Source: Isoetes taiwanensis
Lineage: Eukaryota; Streptophyta; Lycopodiopsida; Isoetales; Isoetaceae
Reading direction: 5' to 3'
Length of the DNA: 64,000 nucleotides
Assembly: GCA_021234155.1 (NCBI GenBank)
Contig: JAJEKV010000052.1
Coordinates: 9,627,284-9,691,283, forward strand
This document shows, one piece after another, positions 35,721-48,270 of the stretch. Made by a program: the position numbers and the translations under genes. The stretch's first letter is position 1; each line of letters opens with the position of its first letter. A model generated the notes under the pieces. The model did not search any database. It was not told where the DNA came from and was given only the letters and a program-made list of their open reading frames with translations.

Positions 35721-38700
35721 CAAGTTTTGATATGAAGCAAGACGGTGCATATTCAGCTGGCTCAGATTTAAGTATTCTTAGACATTGGTACCATCGTCAT
35801 TTTGTTGGTACTCAAAAGTTGTGCTTTAATCAACAAGTTGCAAAATTTTATAAGGCTTGCAGCTAATACTTTTTTGTAAATAAGTGAAAGTTCTACTAAC
35901 CATTGGAGTAAAAAGATACAAAGTTCAGATATAAATTATGGACTACAGGGGAGTTTCGAGACTGTGTTTACCTAATCATGGCTAGAGGGCTTCAAAAGCG
36001 AAAGCATTGTCATTGGGTATGTTTATACGTATGATTTCAACAGTTTATAGAATTCTTTTGTCATAGGCAATAGTGCTATCGTGCTTCATTTGTGAATGGC
36101 TATTTTTGTATTTATAGCTATTTTTTGTATTTATAATCTCAATATTGGACTTAAGCTCGTCATTGGCTATATTTGTATGTACGATTTCAATATCCTGCGG
36201 AGTTCTTTTATAGGGCATGTTGTTTGGGCTTTATTGGTCAATGGCTATGGTTTGCAAACCTTTTATTAATAGATTGAGCATGTGTTTAGATAGCATGGCT
36301 TTGGAAGATATGCAATATTGGTTGTTGATGTTCTGAACCTTTTGTTTTAACATGAAGGTTTGTATGAGATCATTAACGCCGGAGAATTATCTAACATTTT
36401 ATGGCGGCGTCCCATGAGCTTGTGGAGCTCAAAATATTTGAAGGTCGACCTGCACGCAAGAGTTGCCTCGTTCCCATAAGCGAGATCTGACCCTATCTTT
36501 CTTGGCATGAACAGAAGGAGTTTTAGCACAAAAGACAAAAAAATTGCAAAAATTGCTGTAAAAACCAGGAAGAGAGAAAGTGAGGTCTTGACCTCAGCGT
36601 TCAGAAATGACGCCCCAATTCTTGATTTTTAGGTCTGAAACCTGAGCTCCTTCAGGTGAGGCATTTGGAGAAATGCGGAAGATGTACACCTGACCTCAAA
36701 AAAGCCTTGAAGTTTTGGGCCCATGGGAAACTGTAGTTAGGTTGGTTATATAATAGGGAACATCCCAGCTAGAAACTTTTTGCCCCGAAAAGTTTTGGTG
36801 GCGTTATGGTGAGCTTATTTTATTTTCATTTTTACTTCCTTTCTTTTCCTCTGTTGTCGGAGTTATGGCATCGCCCAACCTTTCGTCCTTGGTGATGGCA
36901 TCGCCAGAGTTCTTTTTGCTTGGTGCTTGCAGTTAAAAGAGTTGGCGCTTTGTCTTACCTTACTTTTGGTGCAATTTATACTGTATTTTTATGGCAGAAG
37001 TGCAAGGATCTTGGCTCTCTATTCTTCTGGCTATGTCGCTTGCTGTTTTGAGTGCTTAGACGTGTGGATTGTCATCTTGTGCGAGATTTATGAGCTTTGC
37101 CCGAGTTTTTGGAGTTGCCATGAGTTCCATGAGTACTGTGCGACTTCCGTGGAGTTGTGTGAGTTTTTGGACGAGTTCTTGCCGAGTTCAGTGAGTTCTT
37201 GACAAATTCTATGTGAAGGCTCGTGCTTCTACTTGATTTTTTCTTGATTTTGATGTCTTATTGTCTTTCTAATGTTTGCTTTGTTATTTTTCTAGGTTCT
37301 GGTGGAATAAACAGGTTGTTTAGAATGGCTACAGAAATATACAGTTGAGATCAGTTGCTTGTGTAGTTTCTGGAAAGGTTTAGAGGCGACAGACTGTTCA
37401 GATGCTTTAAATTTTCAAGATTTCATATAGCTGCTCATATCTTCCTAATCTTTTTTCCAGTATAGCTCTCTATTTCCTATTTGACCAGGATTTTCCGGCT
37501 GGTCAGCTAGATAGCTTTTAGAAGGAGTTCGGTAGTCTTCATAATGGTGAAGATGATGTTGCTGAAGACAAGGCTGACTGAATGGGCTAGAAGACATTTT
37601 GATACGTGGAGGAAGCATATTAAACATGATACTTCTGTTGCTATAGAAGATCTGGATCTGAGACAACTCATTAACATGCTTGTGCCTTTCATAATCCAAG
37701 TGAAGAAGAAAAATGGGCATCTATGTTCTATATCTTCCTAGCAGGTATATTTCTTGATTTTCTTATCTGATTATATTTCTTATTAGCTTGTTGATTTACT
37801 AATTGTTTACTTATTTTGTCTTGTAGTTTAAGTGTATTGTTTAGGACTATAGGAAGGATCGTCGGGAAGAAACAGGAACAGAGGGTTGGAGAAACAGGGA
37901 TAGTTGTACCGAAGTTTAATATCATGCAGTCTGATGTATTCTCAAGGTCTATCCAAGCCCTTGTTTCTGCTGTAAAAGGTCGAAGAGTCTAGTGTTGGCC
38001 AATGACCCAAGAAGGCTGCTGCAATTATCTACGTCGAGGAAAATGATCTCCTATCTGACATAGTCAGAAAAGGCTGGCATATATCTTGTGACTAGATTTG
38101 CTATCAGAGGTTGTGGTGAGTTACATGAAGTTCGAGACATGGATCTGAGTTTGGGATCTGATGTGAATGGTAAGCTCATATGGTATGATGAGAGATTGTC
38201 TAAAACCAATCAAGTGACAGCAATCAAGCTTGCTCCTTCTAAGTTCAGGCCTCTAATTTGGAGTTATGAAGATGGTTTCATTAAGATATATAAGTTGTAT
38301 ACGAGGCATCTTCCTTCTAAAAATGATAGTACGCAGGGTCCTTAAGACTATTCGATTATGGTTAAAAGCTATGATTTAATCTAGACATATCGCACAAGAG
38401 TGGAAGATTTCAGACATTACAAGGATGTGAGTACCGCCAGAGATTGGGATGAAGGTTTTTGGTCATAGGACGCTTGATGAATATCAGGAGTAAGCCTCTT
38501 GTTTTTTGTTTTATTTCTTTATTAGTTTATTTATTTTTATTTCATATTCTTGATAGGTATGATAGGTCTAAAGACTTGCAAATTGCTAAGGCTAGGATTA
38601 AATGAGAGCTAGGACATAAGCAGAGGGAGTGGATGGTGAAATTAAAGGGAGTGGATGGTGAAATTAACAAAGGAAAAACTGCTAAAATAGGCATGATATA

Positions 38701-38949
38701 ATTGTATTGATTCAATGGTCGAGATGAGCGGCTGATATTGTGATCAAAGTCCTGCGATTCTATTGGCCCTGAATTAATGGCTGAGATTAATAGCCCATAT
38801 CTGATACTCTCTCCCTCCGGCTTCATGTCGCCGCCTCCTTTCCCGCTTTTGCTCTCCCCTTTTTTGCTTTCCTGCTTCTCGCTTCTGGTCATCGCTCCTG
38901 CTTCTAATCATTGCTTTTGCTTTCCGCTTTCTGATCGCCATCTATTTTC
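35721..38949. other. Intergenic with two unexplained frames
   Basis: No recognised gene. Frames at 37544-37741 (65 codons, basic) and 38088-38345 (85 codons, containing LAPSKFRPLIWSYEDGF) have natural composition and may be pieces of one decayed gene or transposon protein on the plus strand, because a splice-like tag-gtatat junction follows the first. I cannot name the family. Confidence 0.3.
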
Positions 38950-39560
38950 TTATGAAACTGAGGAAAAGAAAAAGGGAGGGGGAAAGGGGAGGACAAGGGC
39001 AAAAGGAAAGGGAATAGAAAGGGGCATGGGAAAAGGAAAAGGGAAAAGAAAGGGGGAGGAGAAAAAAAGACACTGAGAAAGGGGAAGAGAAAAAAGGTGG
39101 AGAAGAGTAGAAAAGAGAAGGGACATGGAAACAAGGGGAAGAAAAAAGCGAGGGAGAAGGAAAGGGAAAGGGAAAGGGAAAGAAAAAAGAAAAAAAAAAG
39201 GAAAAGGGAAGGGAAAAACGACATGGGAAAAAGAGGAAGAGGAAAGGAGGAAAAGGGAAGAGAAAGGATGTGGAACAGAGAAAAAAACAAAGGAGGGCGA
39301 AAAGGGAAGGAAAGGCCACGAGGAAAAAGGAAGAGGGAATGAGTGGGAAAGAGAAGGAAAAAAAGGCACTTTCAAAAGGTAAAGAGAAAAAGAAACAAAG
39401 GTGGAGAGGAGGAAATGGAAGGGAAAAAGGAGAAGAGAGAGGAGGAAAAAGGAAGGGAAAAAAGCCATTGGTAAAAGGGGAAGAAAAAAGGGAACGAAGG
39501 GGATAGGAGAAAAGGAAAATAGAAAAAGGTAAAAGGAAACTAGCAAAAGGCACACCAGAA
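38950..39560. repeat. 600-bp purine-rich tract
   Basis: The plus strand is almost only A and G (gggaaa, gaggaaa, gaaaaaag words) with no strict period. Open frames cross it on both strands in several phases, giving Lys/Glu/Arg/Gly or Phe/Ser/Pro/Leu runs. These are composition artefacts and not genes. A smaller tract of the same kind lies at 43850-43980. Confidence 0.92.
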
Positions 39561-39889
39561 GGCTTTGGCAAGGTAACATTTGTTAGGTTTATGTTTGTTC
39601 ATACGTTTGTGACTTTTTACTCATTGGCAATTTTCTCAATATATTTATTTATCTATTATAAAACCATGGAATACAAGTATAGTTCTTGGCACTATGCCAA
39701 AACTGTGGTGAATTGCTTGAATAACAGGAACAGAAATGCACGGTTACATATAAGAAGCTGACTTCCGCCTACAAGGTTTTCTTAGGCTTGAATACGAGCC
39801 AAGCATGAACATAATGTGTTTGTTCCCATGGTGCAACATCACATTTTTTTTTTTTTTATCTTGTATATAGCATGGGCTTCAGCAATGCT

Positions 39890-40135
39890 GGAGCTATGAC
39901 CAGATATTCAAGCTATGACCAAAGGATTCGAACTTCCATTGGGTCTTATTAATGTTCTGGATGCTTGACCACATGATTCAAGCTATGGCCAAAGGATTCA
40001 TACTTCCATTGGGTTCTGTTAATACCAAATGATTCAAACTTCCATTCGGTGTGTTAATGTTTCGAAGGCTTGACCCCATGATTCATGCTATAACCAAAGG
40101 ATTCAAACTTCCACTAGGTTCTATTAATGTTATGA
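39890..40135. repeat. Four degenerate ~65-bp tandem repeats
   Basis: The words caagctatgaccaaaggatt, aaacttccatt(g/c)ggt and gttaatgtt recur at about 39912, 39978, 40027 and 40090 with indels. The array lies about 0.5 kb beyond the 3' end of the leucine-rich-repeat gene. Confidence 0.75.
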
Positions 40136-40607
40136 AAATGATGTAGTGAAGTACAATGCATTCTAAGCTAGATGTACAATTGCACTTTACATGGCCTGAA
40201 TTTTGAGATATAAAGGCATATTCTACAACTAAGCCTCCATCTAAGGACGGAGCAATCCCCTCCGAAAAAGTAGTAAAGATAACTTACATGTTATTATGTC
40301 CCACATTTGATGTGATATCATATTCATTAATATAAGAAAATAATACAATTGTTAATTTGGGGGGCCCTCTTTTAAGGAGTGGTAACAAAAAATTTAAGTG
40401 ATGTAGCATGAACAACATTCCTAAATTGCTGTTAACCTCTCCACAATTTAACCTGTCTACATGCTCGCCCATACATTTCATATACATTATGGTAAATTGA
40501 ATCAAGCACATTATGGTATAGTGGCATGCCATTACTCACATACGTCACTCTATTCTGACAATGAATTAATGAAGTGCCCAACAAGATATTATTGACATTG
40601 CCTTTTT

Positions 40608-43326
40608 TCAATATTCTGATTTTACAATGGTTGTCCTTAACCTGGTTTTGCTGCGTTCAAGTACAATAGAAACACTGTGGCACCTCCCTTTGAGAAGTTG
40701 TGTGTAATTTTGAAGCACTTTATCAACAACTTTGCAGCAAGAGAGCTTGACAAGGTACAGAGATCTCCATGCTGATCCCTGCCAAAGGCATCCCTTCCAA
40801 AGGCAAGTTTTGCATTACCAGACAAATAAAGATTTGCTTCAAAACCTTCCACCACTATGAGGGTTGGCTTACATGAGGTGTTTCATACCCCCCTCTCCAG
40901 ACAATTGTATAAGTCGAGATGCAAGCTTCTTAAGACAGGTAGCTGCAACAGAATAATCCCCTTAAAATAACCAGAACTGAATTAAGAAATAATACATATA
41001 ATAACTTGCATAAATAACTTGCAGGCTAGAGAGCGTAACGTACCTTAAGGATGGCATCACTTATAAAACTTCTTGGCAAGCCAGGTCCGTACACAAATGT
41101 AACGAGCCACTATTTACATATCCAGCTTGAAATGTTTTCAGCACATCATATATATCATAAATATTTCTTTTTGCAACATTCCATTCACTTTATTATGTAC
41201 TAATAATATTTCCGCTCACAAAACATACTTGTCATCCTTATATCACCATCTTGCAAACACTCAGAAATGTCTATTCAGGGTATAACATCTGGTATTTTAT
41301 GGTGTTAATAAGATTGTCAAACCTATATTGTGCCGCAATGTTAGAATTTCGAGCGCAGGACAGAGATTCAGAAGGCATGATGCTCCCGCGCATGTTGGTT
41401 GAGCACATTCCTGTATACAGAAAAAAATCATAGAACTTGCTATATATTCGTGCATTATCAGACGTGCGAGGGACCTGTTTATAAAACTTTATAAATGCAA
41501 AAATACAAGTAATACACAAACCTCAATTTTCAGTTCAGAAAGGCCACACCAGTTATGGGAAATAATACTTAAGGAATCTGCTGAGCCAAATGAAAGAAAA
41601 TGTATAAGCGTGTAAAAAGATGGACTGTGTAGAAACAACCTTGGATGATCAGAACCACAATTTAGTCAATTATGAGAGTAGGCAACACTCAGCTTGAACC
41701 ACAAACTTAGCATGAAGATGCATTTGCCTGCCAAAACATATCATTTCCCAATATTACGGACAGCAAAAAGAAATAACAACAATGCTATAGAGGTATTTGA
41801 ATAGCTAGAAAGAAGAGATCCTGTCAAATGGTAGTGATCAAAGAGAAGCAACATACAAGCAGGAGAAAACGAACTAACTACAAGTGGGGTGTGTGCGCCT
41901 TTATAATATACATTAGCAGACACATGGTGAGCTATAAAGTGACACATCACCAAAGTCATATGATAAATAATGTTAATTGAGATATGCGATGTGTCAGATT
42001 TTATCTACAGCCAGCAATCAAATGAGTCAGCAGTAAAGTACTTACTTAAAGACAAGCTTGTGCAATGTGTGAAACAAGACAACATTTCACATGCCTTGCC
42101 AAGGATCAATAATTCTCTGTCCATAATACAGTTTATACTACCTTCCAGATTCAGACACTTCAAGTTTGACCCAAAGCCATTATTAAATGTGCTAATACAT
42201 CCATAAGATTAGACAAATGTCTGAGCCAGTAAGTGAAAATATCAGCTGATAAATCCTGCCAAAGGAATGCGTAAAATTAAGACTTGACATGTAAAGACTT
42301 GACATGAAAATATCTCTAGGAATAAATGTACTTGTTTCTCCACTGCTGCAACCACAAGAAATTAACCTGGCGTAAAACTAGATTGTTCATAAAACGTCAA
42401 AGAGAAACAATTGACAATATTCTGCAGCATACAAACATCGGGATTTGTTTCTTGGTTGACTAAGCAAATTCTAGATGGAAAAAGGAGGAAACCTGGAGCT
42501 GTCATTTTGGATGTAACTGGAGATAAAAACCCAGAAAATACCTACTGATCCTGGCCAGCTAGCAAGGGTAATACCCATGAATAAGGTAAGACACAAGAAG
42601 ACTGGCACATCAACCAAACATTCGTTGGGCATTAACATCACCTTCCCTAGCTGAGGCCTGTATAAAAATGATTTCTAAAGCAGCAATAAAAGATGGAGTC
42701 TTAACCAGCAACGATGTATGTGTCTGAATTAACTATCAAACAGATTTAATTACGCCAAATAATTAAATGATAAGCCTAGATGTCTACTCATCTAGCAGTA
42801 GACATAATATCTTAACAAATGAATTCAATAAGAAGAAGATTACCATTGAAATGTTCTCAATTTGAATAGTGTCCCAAGCAACTCTGTTTCACAGCATTTA
42901 TATAAATAAAGAGTTCTGCAAGGTAAACCTGCTCTGCCAACAAAACCTCCAGAGTCTAAAGGCTTATTTAAGAGTGCTGCAAATCCATCCGACATTCTAC
43001 AACACCAAAACATAATTCTGCCACAAGACTCAAAGGCACAAAACGACCAAGGCCATGACTGAGAAAGATCGTCTGGTTGAGGGAAACAAATAGGAAAATG
43101 AATGGAAAGGGAATGGATGGAAAATGAATGAAAATGCTCGCAATGAAAACCTTACTACTAAATCCTGTCGGTCAGTCTGGCGCATGCTACGGAAATGAAA
43201 CGCCTAAGAGCAATGATGAAGCAATCAACAAGTCTAGAAGAGCGGCATAACAGCCCCATGAGATGGCAAAGACAAAACTGAGGACAACACAGCCTACCTT
43301 GGGCTTAAAGAAGCCTTCACCGTCAC
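40608..43326 (-). CDS. Leucine-rich-repeat protein, multi-exon, 5' end open
   Basis: Exons fixed by splice sites, phase and LRR sense: 43298-43326, 42929-42996, 42844-42883, 42142-42191, 41522-41580, 41323-41410, 41044-41109, 40889-40942, 40608-40778 (stop TGA at 40608-40610). Phases agree across all junctions except 41323 to 41109, where a very short exon may be missing or the gene is damaged. The product shows repeated LRR signatures: NLKCLNLEA, SHNWCGLSELKIE, CPALEILTLRHN, LPVLRSLHLDLYNCLE and AWRSLYLVKLSCC. This spacing resembles plant F-box/LRR proteins, which recruit substrates to SCF ubiquitin ligases, but no F-box is seen because the N-terminal exons were not found. Introns are 45-600 bases. 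The C-terminus is basic. Function beyond an LRR protein-binding fold is inference. Confidence 0.6.
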
Positions 43327-43849
43327 CTGTAAATGTGCAGTATTAATCGAAAGGATAACACAATAGAACAAATGCGGACATGATTGGCAGTGACGGCAAG
43401 CTATCAATATTGCAGATTCTAAATAGCCGAGCGAAGCTCGGCGCAGCTGCATTAAAGGACTGCCATAGCCAGCGAAAGGCCCCAAAAATGCCCAAGCGGA
43501 TAGAAGAACACGGAAAAATGCAAAACAGAGCAAAGCCAGGGTAAAAACGCCATAGCAAAAAGATGGATACAGAGAGGCGATGAATTGATGGAAAGAAGCA
43601 GGAAACGGAGGAGGCAGGGAAGAAATGAAAGAAAATAGGGAATTGGGAGAGTGAAATTGCGACTCATCCTATCTCCGTTCTATTTTCTTGGCTATTTTCT
43701 AATTTCCTCGACCCTTGATTTATGAAGCTAGAGATTCAATGGTGTAGATTGATGCCACTTCAGATTTTGATGAGGTGGAAATTACACGTGGATAGGCTAG
43801 AATTTGAGGAAAGGGTGTAGGCCCGGTAGGGCTGGTGTGCTAAAAAGGA

Positions 43850-43985
43850 ATATGAAAAAGGGAGGGGAAAAAAGGGGAAAAAGGGAGGGAAATAGCAAAG
43901 GGGAGAAGGGAAAAGCGGGGAGTGGGAAAATAAAAAAGGGAAACGTGAAAAAATAGGAAAAAAGAGAAAGGAGAATGGGATTGGA
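43850..43985. repeat. Short purine tract
   Basis: Almost only A and G on the plus strand, rich in gggaaa words like the 39-kb tract. It sits about 0.5 kb upstream of the first LRR exon found, so it may flank that gene's promoter. Confidence 0.75.
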
Positions 43986-44029
43986 AAGCTCGTGAATGAT
44001 GATGGTGGTACTTGCAAAAGTTATGCGCA

Positions 44030-44446
44030 GGTTTTGGGACCTCGTATTTAGAGTTCTGGATGTGGTATTTCCGACTCGGCTCGTGTTATCGCAGTTTCAA
44101 GCCCAGAACCAACTGTCTCGGGGCATTTTTAGATCAACTTGGCTCTATGTGAGTTCAAATCGCTTCCTCTCTTCATCAAACTAGCATTAAAGAGGCTGTC
44201 AAAGTGATTAGAAGGGCTTTTGAAGTAGTTCAAGCCGCCCACAGAGCTACAAGAACGATTTCACCAAAGATCTCAGCTCTGCCACGCAGTTTTGCGCTGG
44301 GTTTTTAGCCAGAAATACCATTGTTTTGGCCGAAAATACCACTTTTTTTTGCCAGAAATACCACTTTTTGGCCAAAAATGCCACCTGGCTAATAACGGTG
44401 GCCGAAAATACCACATCCCGGACTCTAAATACGGGCGTACCCGGGT
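44030..44446. mobile_element. Small inverted-repeat element with AAAATACCAC repeats
   Basis: Left end 44036-44078 (ctcgtatttagagttctgga, tgtggtatttccg) is the inverse of the right end at about 44400-44442 with about 85 percent identity. Between them the word gcc(g/a)aaaataccac recurs five times at 44303-44412, about 19 bases apart. The 0.4-kb size and inverted ends fit a MITE. The target duplication is not clear. Confidence 0.55.
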
Positions 44447-47400
44447 TTTGTCTGCTTACATAGATAAGAGAAGAAAGATAGAAACAATGAAAGGCAAGTC
44501 CTTTATTTTGGTTGATGAGAAGGAAAATCATAATGATGTGAAGCAATTTCTAAGTAGTACTTCTGCTATTAGTTCACATGTGCTAGTTGATTTAGATTCT
44601 AATTCTAATGTCCCTGGTTGTAGTTCTAATGTTTTGATTGATTGTGCTATGGTAGTTCAGAAATATACTGGTGATATGTCATTTTACAAGAACAAGAATG
44701 ATAACGATGTGAAGCTGCATGATCCTATAAGAAGTTTTGAAACGTGCTGTTGACTAGATGCTGCTAAGGCTCTGTGTTCTATTGTGATTCAAGAACAATT
44801 CTATCACAACTCATGGTGGATATGCTTTTATTGCTCCTGTAAGCCAGTGTCTTTTCATTACATGTCCCAATGCACAAGGGTTCTAAGAAGCTTGGAAATA
44901 TGGAAGAAGAAGATGTGAAGAACTATGGCACCATTTCTGCCTATTTGTTTTCGAAGTTTTGAAATCATGATCTTGGAGAGATTTGATGTAATGAACTGTT
45001 TTGATGGAATGCAAGACCTTTTTTCAACTGTTATCTGATGTCTTTCCAATGATTATATGTATTTCAATTTGTGATCTTTGTTATCATTGTAATGATGAGA
45101 AAAAACAAGTGACCATCAACTGTCAATTTTGAAATCAATTGTCAATTAGGTGTTTTATTATAGGTTTTAAAATTGACAGAAAACATAAGAAGTCTGACGG
45201 TCTATTCCTTTATTTTCAGATAGCTTCTGGGTCCACGATTTAGGTGGTGCTTTACCGGGGCCAATAGCAACAAAATTTTATTCACATGTATGTTTTTCTA
45301 TAATTATGTTTTGCTAGAACCTACCTATGGAGGGAGTAATGCCAGAGTAGCCCCTTACTGGCAAAGGGTACAACAAGGATGCTTGCGAGAGTGAAAGAGA
45401 TTTAAGATGGACTGTAACATAAGCGCTATTGTCTGCCCCTGCCCGCCTATTATAGAACGAGATTTTAACACTAGCTGGATTATTATATACTAGGTGATCA
45501 ATCTGTTGAGGTTTTTTCACTATGTAAAGTGGAAAGGCACTCAGCCAGCCGAGGCAATGTAGGGGCGATAGAGCGCAAGTGCGCTGCCCACGATGGTGGC
45601 GGCCTGATGGTCATACCAAACGTGATGCATATACATCGAAATATTCTAGCAAGGGGGAAAGAGAAACGCTGCATGTGGCATTACTTGCAGCATTCATGGA
45701 ACAAAAATTAACAAAATTAATATCCTCCCATTCTAATGAAGAAGTTGAACGGCAAAACCACCTGTCTTCCATTCAACCCTCTCCTCCAACCCTTAAATGC
45801 CATATGTCATGCATTCCTTTTTAAGAATATCCTTTTCAAATTTACATTTATATCATCTTACGTTTAAATTTGCCACTAACACAACTTACTAAACTTTTCT
45901 ATATTTATTTAACATTCCATTCTCTCTTGACATTCTACTTAACATTCCATTTCGGCTTAACATTCTACTTAATATTCGTGTATACATTCATAGAAAAAGA
46001 AAAAGAGCTTCATATTTGAAATCAATCAATATAGTAATTATGCCATTTGGAGGACCCATGTCCATATGGCAAAATAGTACATTTGTTGTTTAGGCAATAA
46101 TATGGTCCATATAAGATTCCAAAACGTAACCATCAAGATACATACATTTCAAAACTTTTGAGTAGAGACATGTGGTTATATAAGTATAACATCTGTTCTT
46201 TCCTTGATAATAGACTTTAAATATGATTCCAATTTGGGGGTATGTGAATTGAGCAAGTCCTGAAGATTATCAGCATTAATATCAAAAGCTTCCCGAACAT
46301 GCTCATCAAACGACTTGAAAGGCAATATTGGTCCTGTGCTAAAGGTATGCATAATAAGTATGGCTACCAAGTTGGAAATGGTTGGATCACATTTGAGATA
46401 CATAACATTGTTATCATAATTAAATTCAGAGGTCCTACTTATAAATGGATGGATCACCATTGGATAGACATGTTCCTGAAGATTTCTAAGCAAGCGCAAG
46501 AGAATGAAGCAAGCAAATTGTTCTCTGAAATCTGGGATGAAGTTTTGCGCACCTGCATCGGTACAGAGTTAGATTGCACCCATTAAAGGCTGGTAGAGGA
46601 AGTTATTGATCCAGAAGTAGTTAAGCAGCCATCAGAAGAGGCTCTAGATTGCACAGCGCCATTGGTGGGCATCAAAAAAATGCTCAAGTTACATGGCCTC
46701 AAATTCAAGTTTAAATGGAAGAGGCAGTCATAATCGTCAATTGTAGATATTTTGCTGCCTTCAGAAAGTATTGAGCATGGAGAAAAAGTGTTACCAAACT
46801 AGAAAACATAAGGCTTGAAGCTGGAATACAAGCATCAAGCAATCATGCTAGCAACAACTTTCGGAATTATTCTGAAGTCTTTGAAAAAGGTGGAACAGAT
46901 GCATTCATGGAATAGCTGGAAAGCGTCTAGAAGCAAGATTTAATAAACTAGACATAGCAGTTTCAAGTCTCCTAAGCCTATTTGCCGGCATAATCGATGA
47001 GAGTTTAGAATTGACTATGCTTGAAGTTAGTGGTGCGACAGCTTTCAGGCGAAAGATATCCAAGGCTTCCCTATTTCAAATCCCAAGGAAAGTGGAATTT
47101 GATGAAGCTGGTGGGGGGAAAGAAACTCAAGCTCCATGCTCTATGCGAAGGAAAAATACCTCATGAGATGGAGGGCCAAAAGGGTGCGACCCTGAATATA
47201 TTTCCGGAGTGGCTATGTCGAATTGCTCTAGTACTGGGGTTTGCCATCATGTTGTTATAGTGTGCTAAGCAAAGTACAATATCTATGCAGAATTTGGACG
47301 TCATAGTGGCCTTTCAGTCAGCGAATGAATTAGAGCTTCCCGATCTGGCCAATTTCCGGAGCTGGAAGAACATAATGGCATGGTTGCCTCGTGAAGGCCA

Positions 47401-47480
47401 ACATCACGAAGATGTGATCAGCTCAAGGAATTGTATATGCGAGCCTTTGAAGGCACGGATCCTACTCCAACCATAATTGT
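44447..47480. other. Intergenic with weak coding-like frames
   Basis: No recognised gene. The 44487-44753 frame (about 88 codons, Asn/Asp/Ser rich) and a frame at 46176-46499 on the minus strand (opposite 46299-46586 on plus) have natural composition but no known motif. The sequence at 45540-45620 is locally GC-rich. Confidence 0.3.
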
Positions 47481-47720
47481 GAGCGAGGGGGAGGGAGGAG
47501 GGAGAGAGGGGGAGAGAGAGGGAGGGAGGGAGGGAGAGAGGAGAGAGCTGAGGGAGGGAGGGGAGGGGGGTAAGGGAGTGGGAGGGGGGGGAGGGGGGGG
47601 GGGGGGGGGGAGAGGGAGGGAGGAGGGAGGGAGAGAGGGAGGAGGGGAAGGGGGAAGAGGGAGAGGCGGAGAGGCGGAGGGAGGGAGGGAGGAGGGGGGG
47701 AGGGAGGGGGAGGGAATGAA
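47481..47720. repeat. G-rich purine microsatellite
   Basis: About 240 bp of gaggga-type words including a run of about 14 G near 47597-47610. Several GGG runs spaced by A could form G-quadruplexes on the plus strand. It directly abuts the tail of a minus-strand LINE. Confidence 0.93.
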
Positions 47721-48270
47721 ATGAAATGAAATCTTGATTATTACGTCTGTGAGACCATCAGGTCTAGAAGACGTTCAAAACGTACACTCAACATCATAAA
47801 CTAAATCACCTAATATGTCTTCAGGCAAGAACATATTAGTGCTCTCTTCCTCAGTGGCTCATTAGTATCAAAAACATTTTTAGATTTTTAATACTAGTGT
47901 CTCTTACTTGCATAACTTCCACAAGGAAGTGCCCAATTGTGATTGGAGGTAGTTCGAAGAAGTGTACAGTGTCGCTGCATGTATTCCAAACGTTGTTCGA
48001 ATATTTCGATAGGCTGGACATGATAAAATAACATGTCCTTCATCTTCAACTACAAACCTTACAATACCTTAACTCATGTGGTATCTTTGCCCATCGACCG
48101 ATCTCCACTCCTAGATGATGAGGGCTAAGTCGCATTCTACTGATCATATGTCTGAGCTTTACAGAAAGACTAGCTTTTAGATATGAAGCTTTAGAGAGGG
48201 AGGGAGAGGGAGAGGGGGGAGCGGGAGAGAGGGAGGGAGAGGGAGAGGTCGGTCTACAGATCATGCATAG
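47716..48270 (-). mobile_element. LINE 3' end with zinc-binding domain remnant
   Basis: On the minus strand, starting near 48180, the translation reads LRHMISRMRLSPHHLGVEIGR and then PHELRYCKVC. In a shifted frame a DEGHVILSCPAY-like block follows. This matches the C-terminal zinc-binding part of plant LINE reverse transcriptases (C-x2-C ... E-x2-H-x4-C). A 3' untranslated stretch follows and ends in three to four TTTCA repeats (47716-47735 as gaaat on plus), a usual LINE tail. Only this terminal part is present; the 5' side breaks at a GGGAGA microsatellite at 48190-48250. Confidence 0.65.

Noticed and set aside
38904-39579. Overlapping frames of up to 209 codons at the purine tract
   Set aside because: Phe/Ser/Pro/Leu or Lys/Glu/Gly runs appear in several phases at once, which is a composition effect.
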